DNA from: Flavobacteriaceae bacterium UBA6231
GTDB lineage: Bacteria > Bacteroidota > Bacteroidia > Flavobacteriales > Flavobacteriaceae
DNA: 28,671 nucleotides
NCBI GenBank assembly: GCA_002441545.1
Contig: DJWL01000172.1
Span: 993 to 29,663, forward strand
Direction: 5' to 3'
The translations under genes were made by a program, and so were the position numbers. Positions 23,857 to 28,671 of this stretch are shown here, in pieces. The notes under the pieces are model-generated. The model had not been told where the DNA came from, searched no databases, and was given only the letters and a program-made list of their open reading frames with translations. Numbering within the stretch: position 1 is the stretch's first letter; every line of letters begins with the position of its first letter.

Positions 23857-25020
23857 ATGATAATCATGTTCAACAACTTTAAAAATATATTAGCTATAAA
23901 AGGATTATTTATAATTGCTACAGCTAGCTTAATCTCTTGTAATTCAAAAACCAAAGAAGATGTTATAACTATTGAAACTTCTGAAGCTTCAGAAAATGAT
24001 ATTATAACTATTACCGATGCTCAATTTGTTTCATCAAACCTGGAATTAGGAAAAATAACAAAACAAGAATTTACCACCACTGTAAAAGCAAACGGTATGT
24101 TTGACGTTCCACCAGAAAACAAAGCAACTGTAAGTGCATATTTTGCAGGGTATGTTAAAAATATTTCTTTGCTACCTGGAGACATTGTAAAAAAAGGACA
24201 AGTTTTATTCACACTGGAAAATCCTGAATATGTTCAAATTCAGCAAGATTTTTTAGAGGCAAAATCCAAATTAAATTATTTAAAGGCTGATTATGAAAGA
24301 CAAAAAGTATTGTTTTCAGACAATGTTACGTCACAAAAAAATTATTTAAAAGCTGAATCGGACTATAAGGTTACTCTGGCTCAATATCAATCTTTACAAA
24401 AAAAATTAAGTTTGATGAATATTAACTCAAATGCTTTAACAGGTGAATCTATTAGCTCAGTAATAAGTGTAACGTCTCCAATTTCTGGCATTGCTACTTC
24501 TATAGAAGTTTCAAAAGGGATGTTTTTAAATCCATCAGATGTAGCAATGACTATTACCAACACAGACCATTTACATCTGGAATTAAAGATTTTTGAAAAT
24601 GATCTTCCATTAATTAAAGAAGAGCAGCCTATTAAAATACATCTTCAAAGTAATTCAAATCAAGTTTATGAAGGAATAGTTCATTTAATTAATCGAGCTA
24701 TAAACCCAACTGAAAGAACTATTGATATTCATGGTGATTTAGTGAATGAAGACGATGCTAAACTATTTGCTCCAGGCATGTATTTAGAAGCAGATATTAT
24801 AACTTCAAGCGACGTATTTGATGCTTTACCAAATGAAGCTGTAATTAATATTGAGAACACTAATTATGCAATAATAAAGCAAGATGGTACCTCATATAAA
24901 AAAGTTCCTGTGCAAATTGGAAAATCTTCAAATGAGTATATTCAAATTTTAAATGCAGTAGATTTTAATCCAGATTCTGAATTTTTAACAAAAGGTGCTT
25001 TTAATTTAATTGTCGAATAA
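23857..25020 (+). CDS. RND efflux periplasmic adaptor (membrane-fusion) lipoprotein, CzcB/CusB type
   Basis: A 387-residue HlyD-family adaptor that bridges the inner-membrane pump and outer-membrane factor. The signal peptide ends in the lipobox LISC, so it is lipid-anchored. A second ATG three codons in (23866) is an equally plausible start. The lipoyl/barrel-sandwich halves are VSAYFAGYVKNISLLPGDIVKKGQVLF and, after an alpha hairpin (about 125-190), SPISGIATSIEVSKGMFL. A beta-barrel with the usual INRAINPTERTIDIHG stretch follows. It has no extra His-rich metal-chaperone domain. It is the last gene of the efflux operon and is followed by a strong terminator. Confidence 0.93.
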   Translation: MIIMFNNFKNILAIKGLFIIATASLISCNSKTKEDVITIETSEASENDIITITDAQFVSSNLELGKITKQEFTTTVKANGMFDVPPENKATVSAYFAGYVKNISLLPGDIVKKGQVLFTLENPEYVQIQQDFLEAKSKLNYLKADYERQKVLFSDNVTSQKNYLKAESDYKVTLAQYQSLQKKLSLMNINSNALTGESISSVISVTSPISGIATSIEVSKGMFLNPSDVAMTITNTDHLHLELKIFENDLPLIKEEQPIKIHLQSNSNQVYEGIVHLINRAINPTERTIDIHGDLVNEDDAKLFAPGMYLEADIITSSDVFDALPNEAVINIENTNYAIIKQDGTSYKKVPVQIGKSSNEYIQILNAVDFNPDSEFLTKGAFNLIVE

Positions 25021-25043
25021 TAAAGCAACTTTAATTATATCAT

Positions 25044-25080
25044 AAAAAAATCCAACTACAAATGTGGTTGGATTTTTTTG
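25044..25080. terminator. intrinsic terminator after the efflux operon
   Basis: AAAAAAATCCAAC (25044-25056) and GTTGGATTTTTTT (25067-25079) pair over 13 bp, and the inner bases can extend the stem. The A-run before and T-run after make it potentially bidirectional. Confidence 0.88.
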
Positions 25081-25409
25081 TCGGGGGTCGTGGATTGTAA
25101 AAAAAATCATAAGGTCTTTAATATGAAATGAAAAGCGGTTGCAGTAAGTTGTTCAAAAGCTATAAATTATTTTTTTAGCCCTCACAATTCATATTGCTTT
25201 TTAAAAAGCCATTTTTAATTTTCTCTTACTACAATTTTATTCCCTTTCATTACAATCAATTATAGATGTAAAAAAAGCAGCCCTACTTTTGTTTCAAATA
25301 ATTATGTCCGCAGCTGCAGAAAAATAAAAATAATCAAAAAACGAACAATCAAAGACGAGAATCATTAACTCAACAAGGAGTAATGATACTTTAAAAAATC
25401 AATTTAAAA
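25081..25409. other. non-coding stretch upstream of the Calx-beta lipoprotein
   Basis: There is no gene of credible length in this region. It contains a 14-bp palindrome GCTTTTTAAAAAGC (25196-25209), the -7 element listed separately, and a four-codon frame ATG-ATA-CTT-stop (25383-25394) preceded by AAGGAG, unusual for this phylum. Apart from these I see nothing. Confidence 0.5.
25284..25291 (+). promoter_or_regulatory. candidate -7 element for the lipoprotein-peptidase operon
   Basis: TACTTTTG matches TAnnTTTG exactly. A start near 25297 gives a leader of about 113 nt before the ATG at 25410. The -33 region is not convincing. Confidence 0.45.
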
Positions 25410-26825
25410 ATGAAAAAAATGAAAACACGCAATTTTACACGATTAATTTTATATTTCGTTTCGACCTTTACAATAATAAGTTGTAGTTCAGATGAAGATA
25501 TTTCTCAAGACCCAGCTACCAAGGTGTCATTTGTTAATCAATCACAAATAATCACTGAAGAAATGGAATCTATTTCTATTCCCTTGCAGCTCGATCCTAA
25601 AGCATTTTCCAGTGGTTATATAACCGTTGAATTAACTGGTGATGCTGTTTATGGAATTGATTTCACAACCATACCACAAGCGGTTAATAATAAACTAACC
25701 ATTAACCTATTACAAAATACACAGGTTAGTAGTTTTTTAGTATCGCGTACAAACATCTTAACTACAGAAAAATTGATAAATTTCAAGTTAAGCAGCCCAA
25801 CCGAGGGTTTTTCATTAGGCAGTAGAATTAATACTGACGTGAAAATAAGTGCACAATCCATTAGTACTAACAAAATAAACTTTGACGTTGATGTAGCTTC
25901 TGTTTCAGAAGGGAATTCATCAGGAATTGAAATTGGATTAAATACTACAACGACAGTGTCTAATGGAAGTCTCGCAAAAGTAAAACTTACAGTCCCTGAA
26001 GGCATAGTTTATGGCTCACATTTTTATACGGTGCCTGCCACTGTATTAAACGAAATACAACTTGAATTCAATCAAAATGTTCAAAGCACAAGTTTTAAAA
26101 TTATTCCCATAAATGACAACTTCATTTTAGAAGATTATTCAATTGTTTTTGAAATAATTGAAGCCGCAGGAGGATTAGATATTGGTAGTAATAATTTACT
26201 TACCGCAACAGTTCTTGATAATGATCAAGCAGAGGGAGTCATTAACACCATCGCGCAACTAAAATCAAATTTTAACGATAATCAATATAATTGGTATTTG
26301 CCAACAGATTATTTAATTGAGGGAGTTATAACCTCAAATGGTAATACAGTCGATAATAAATCGGTATATATTCAAGATGAAACAAGTGGGATTTTAATAC
26401 GATTTACTACACCTAACATATTCAATTTAGGTGATAAAATAAGGCTAAACCTTGCGAACGCGACAGGAACCTCAATTAACGGTCAGAAAGGCATAAATCA
26501 AGTGATTATGTCAGGGTACGCTATATATCCAGAAAATGCATTTGTCGTAGCCGAAACAATAACAATTGCGCAATTACGCACAGGTAATTATGAAGGTAAG
26601 AAAGTGAAAATTGAAAATGTATATTTTCCTAATGCAGACAACGCAACAACTTTTTCAGGAAGTCATATCATAAGGCATGATACGGATATGGCTGCTGTAC
26701 TTGTGCATGAAACAGCACATTTTGCTAATTACATAATACCTCAAGGTAATTTATCTGTTACAGGAATTGTTGGTGATAATGGAAGTATACTGCCGCAAAA
26801 ATACAGTCACGATATCAGCTACTAA
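25410..26825 (+). CDS. Calx-beta / DUF5689 surface lipoprotein
   Basis: A 471-residue lipoprotein with signal peptide and lipobox IISC followed by SSDED, which is compatible with export to the cell surface in Bacteroidetes. Residues about 35-150 and 155-275 look like two Calx-beta sandwich repeats (ITVELTGDAVYGIDFTTIP; LTVPEGIVYGSHFYTVP; each ending near a TVLDND-like strand). Residues about 280-471 match DUF5689, an OB-fold-like domain: DYLIEGVITSNG, VYIQDETSGILIRF, KKVKIENVYF and LSVTGIVGDNG. Such proteins are probably carbohydrate- or nucleic-acid-binding accessory proteins, but the function is not established. It lies 12 bp upstream of the S41 peptidase gene and is probably cotranscribed. 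Confidence 0.75.
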   Translation: MKKMKTRNFTRLILYFVSTFTIISCSSDEDISQDPATKVSFVNQSQIITEEMESISIPLQLDPKAFSSGYITVELTGDAVYGIDFTTIPQAVNNKLTINLLQNTQVSSFLVSRTNILTTEKLINFKLSSPTEGFSLGSRINTDVKISAQSISTNKINFDVDVASVSEGNSSGIEIGLNTTTTVSNGSLAKVKLTVPEGIVYGSHFYTVPATVLNEIQLEFNQNVQSTSFKIIPINDNFILEDYSIVFEIIEAAGGLDIGSNNLLTATVLDNDQAEGVINTIAQLKSNFNDNQYNWYLPTDYLIEGVITSNGNTVDNKSVYIQDETSGILIRFTTPNIFNLGDKIRLNLANATGTSINGQKGINQVIMSGYAIYPENAFVVAETITIAQLRTGNYEGKKVKIENVYFPNADNATTFSGSHIIRHDTDMAAVLVHETAHFANYIIPQGNLSVTGIVGDNGSILPQKYSHDISY

Positions 26826-26837
26826 CAAATTTAAACT

Positions 26838-28187
26838 ATGAAAAATCCAGCTATTATATTAATAGGTTTTACATTATCGTTAAACAATAGCGCTTATGCT
26901 CAACAGAAGAAAGATGCTAACTCCAATGAAAATTTAAAGTTAACTATTGACAAAAAATTGTCTAATCAGGCAAATCCTGTTCTATCATTAGCAGATTCCT
27001 TATTGAAATCCTATATAATTGAAGATAAGGCTTTAAAGATGTGGGAATCATTAACACTAAATTTTCAAAATGGTAATTATAAAAATTTTACTGATGGTAA
27101 GATATTGGCCAATCAAATAAATCAAGAGTTATTTAAAATATCCAACGATTTACATTTGAAATTGGTGTATTCTGAATCTCCTTTACCGCCTATTCTTGAA
27201 CGTAATTCTAACAGTGATGGTGATGAAACTATGTTGGTCGAATTTTTGGAAAACAATCAATATGGGATTCAAAAGCAAGCTATATTAAAAGGCAATATTG
27301 GTTATTTAGAACTGTCATTATTTGCACCATTAAAGCAGGCTCAAGAAAAATTAGTGGATGCAATGAAATATGTTGAAGATACAGATGCACTGATTATTGA
27401 TTTAAGAAAAAATACAGGAAGTTTAGATCCAGATACTGTTCCGTTTCTAATGAGCTACTTTTTTGAAAATCCTGTCCATCTTTTCAATTTTGAGAATAGG
27501 GAAAAAAATAGTGTAAAGCAATTATGGACTCTAGATCAAGTACCTGGTAAAAAGTATTTAAACAAACCTGTTTCTATTTTAACAAGTCCTCAAACCTTTT
27601 CTGGCGGCGAAGAATTTGCCTATGACATGAAGTACCATAATAAAGCAACAATAATAGGGGAAACGACTAAAGGAGGAGCAAATCCTACTTCTCCGGTTAG
27701 AATTAACGATCACTTCTTGGTCGTTATGCCTAAAGAACGCTCCGTGAATACCATTACCAAGACCAATTGGGAACAAGTTGGCGTAAAACCTGATAGAGAA
27801 GTAGACGCCAACTTTGCTCTGTATGAAGCGCATTATTTATTACTTGATGAGCTTTATTGTAAAAATGATTTTTTAAATTCTTCTCAAATTGACAATGCTA
27901 TAAATGAATTGGTAAAAAATAGGCCCCAATACAAAAAAGTGACATTTAAATTAAATGATTATTTAGATGCCAAAAATGTAGCTGTGGTAGGATCTTTTAA
28001 TTATTGGAACCCTGTCAAGCACCCATTAAAAAAGGTGGATAAAGGATGGATTGCAGAAGTTGATGTTTTACCTGGTGAAATACAGTATAAGTTTATTGTA
28101 GATGGTGAATGGATATTGGATCCTAAAAACCCAAATACAGGCCAACATAATGAACACACTAATTCAGTAATTAAAATCTCAAATTAG
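26838..28187 (+). CDS. secreted S41-family peptidase with C-terminal AMPK/CBM48-like domain
   Basis: A 449-residue secreted protein. The signal peptide ends NSAYAQ (about residue 21). Residues about 50-125 form a helical N-terminal region like that of IRBP-type S41 peptidases. Residues about 140-340 are the S41 core, with GNIGYLELSLF, ALIIDLRKNTGS and the serine motif TFSGGEEFAYDMK, then GETTKGGANP. The Ser of SGGEEF is the likely nucleophile. Residues about 370-449 look like an AMPK-beta/CBM48 E-set domain: VAVVGSFNYWNPVKHPLKK, GWIAEVDVLPGEIQYKFIVDGEW, DPKNP and NSVIKI. That domain normally binds alpha-glucans, and its fusion to a peptidase is uncommon. The substrate is unknown. Confidence 0.82.
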   Translation: MKNPAIILIGFTLSLNNSAYAQQKKDANSNENLKLTIDKKLSNQANPVLSLADSLLKSYIIEDKALKMWESLTLNFQNGNYKNFTDGKILANQINQELFKISNDLHLKLVYSESPLPPILERNSNSDGDETMLVEFLENNQYGIQKQAILKGNIGYLELSLFAPLKQAQEKLVDAMKYVEDTDALIIDLRKNTGSLDPDTVPFLMSYFFENPVHLFNFENREKNSVKQLWTLDQVPGKKYLNKPVSILTSPQTFSGGEEFAYDMKYHNKATIIGETTKGGANPTSPVRINDHFLVVMPKERSVNTITKTNWEQVGVKPDREVDANFALYEAHYLLLDELYCKNDFLNSSQIDNAINELVKNRPQYKKVTFKLNDYLDAKNVAVVGSFNYWNPVKHPLKKVDKGWIAEVDVLPGEIQYKFIVDGEWILDPKNPNTGQHNEHTNSVIKISN

Positions 28188-28228
28188 AAAATCCAAATCT
28201 AAAAAAAGGTCTTTAAAATATTCTTAAA

Positions 28229-28671
28229 ATGAAATCATTCATCACCCTAGTGCTATGCTTTTTTTTTGAGCAATCTATTCGCTCAAAATTGTGATTGTTC
28301 ATCTCAACTTGATTTTACAATCAAATTCTATGAACAAAACAATCCCGCATTTCAAAAAATTAAGACAAATCCCAAAGCATATAGATTATATAAAAAGGAA
28401 GTTGAAATAATAAAGAAAGAGGCTAAAGGCCAGAGGGAAATTGATTATTGTATCATTCATCTTGACCAATACGTTGCTTTGTTAAAAGACCATCATAGTG
28501 ACATTGGTTTTAACTTGAACAGAATAGATTTAAGCACACCTGAATTAATTAATGGTTTTAAGAATTCGGAGTACTATCAACAATTTAAAAAAGAAACAAT
28601 TGACAGCTCCCAATTTGCTTCTATGTTAAATGAAAAAGCCATAGCGGATATTGAGGGAATTTATAGTAATG
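28229..28671 (+). pseudogene. frameshifted and truncated S41-like secreted protein
   Basis: From ATG at 28229 the reading MKSFITLVLCFFF runs into a stop at 28292 after a run of nine T (28259-28267). With eight T the frame continues as CFFLSNLFAQ, a good signal-peptide end, then NCDCSSQLDF and an open frame to the window edge (from 28269). The downstream part, including YCIIHLDQYVALLKDHHSDIGF, resembles the N-terminal region of S41 peptidases of flavobacteria. It lies 41 bp after the previous S41 gene on the same strand. It may be a pseudogene, a phase-variable gene or a sequencing error in the homopolymer. The catalytic core is outside the window. Confidence 0.6.

Noticed and set aside
25304..25327. 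Seven-codon frame (ATG TCC GCA ...) in the leader of the lipoprotein gene
   Set aside because: It has no ribosome site, no attenuation structure and no codon pattern that suggests a leader peptide.

Overview
The window looks like chromosomal DNA from a member of the Bacteroidetes, most likely a (marine) flavobacterium. The grounds are the very AT-rich sequence, near absence of Shine-Dalgarno sites, several matches to the Bacteroidetes -7 promoter element TAnnTTTG, many SPII lipoproteins with an LISC-type lipobox, and protein types typical of that phylum (RND pump fused to an outer-membrane factor, DUF5689 lipoprotein, S41 peptidases).

Region by region: (1) 1-1404 holds the first codons of a leftward gene, a small unknown lipoprotein and a UreH-like putative nickel permease. 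(2) 1401-10065, all leftward, encodes an uptake hydrogenase and half of its maturation set in transcription order hyaA-hyaB-hyaC-hyaD-hypF-hypD-hypE. The small subunit has all six cysteines of the oxygen-tolerant [4Fe-3S] proximal cluster. (3) 10237-16849, all rightward, encodes hypA, a cytoplasmic NAD-linked group 3d-type hydrogenase (HoxE/F fusion, an unusual HoxU-HoxY fusion, HoxH, protease HoxW), then hypB and hypC. The hyp set hypABCDEF is complete, single-copy and split between the two divergent operons, so both hydrogenases depend on both operons. (4) 17020-25080 is a metal-efflux locus: an OmpR-family response regulator and sensor kinase, a 407-bp intergenic region, a 1440-residue CzcA-type RND pump fused to a TolC-like outer-membrane factor, and a lipoprotein membrane-fusion subunit. 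(5) 25410-28671 encodes a Calx-beta/DUF5689 lipoprotein, an S41 peptidase with a C-terminal AMPK/CBM48-like domain, and a second S41-like gene that is frameshifted in a run of nine T and cut by the window end.

The genes can be read as one nickel economy: putative import (703-1404), storage and insertion (HypA, and HypB with 26 histidines in a 42-residue stretch), use (two NiFe enzymes), and divalent-metal export (RND pump in which the three Cu(I)-binding Met positions of CusA are Gln/Glu/Glu). The nickel link for the pump is inference.

The least expected structure is regulatory. A direct-repeat box TTTTAAGCAAATCTTAAG and variants occurs four times, each followed after 32-33 bp by a -7-like element. 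One lies before the response regulator gene (possibly giving a leaderless mRNA), one before the RND operon, and two between kinase and pump. Each of those last two is followed by a short non-coding stretch and an intrinsic terminator. This predicts a response-regulator regulon that includes two tandem small RNAs of about 80 nt.
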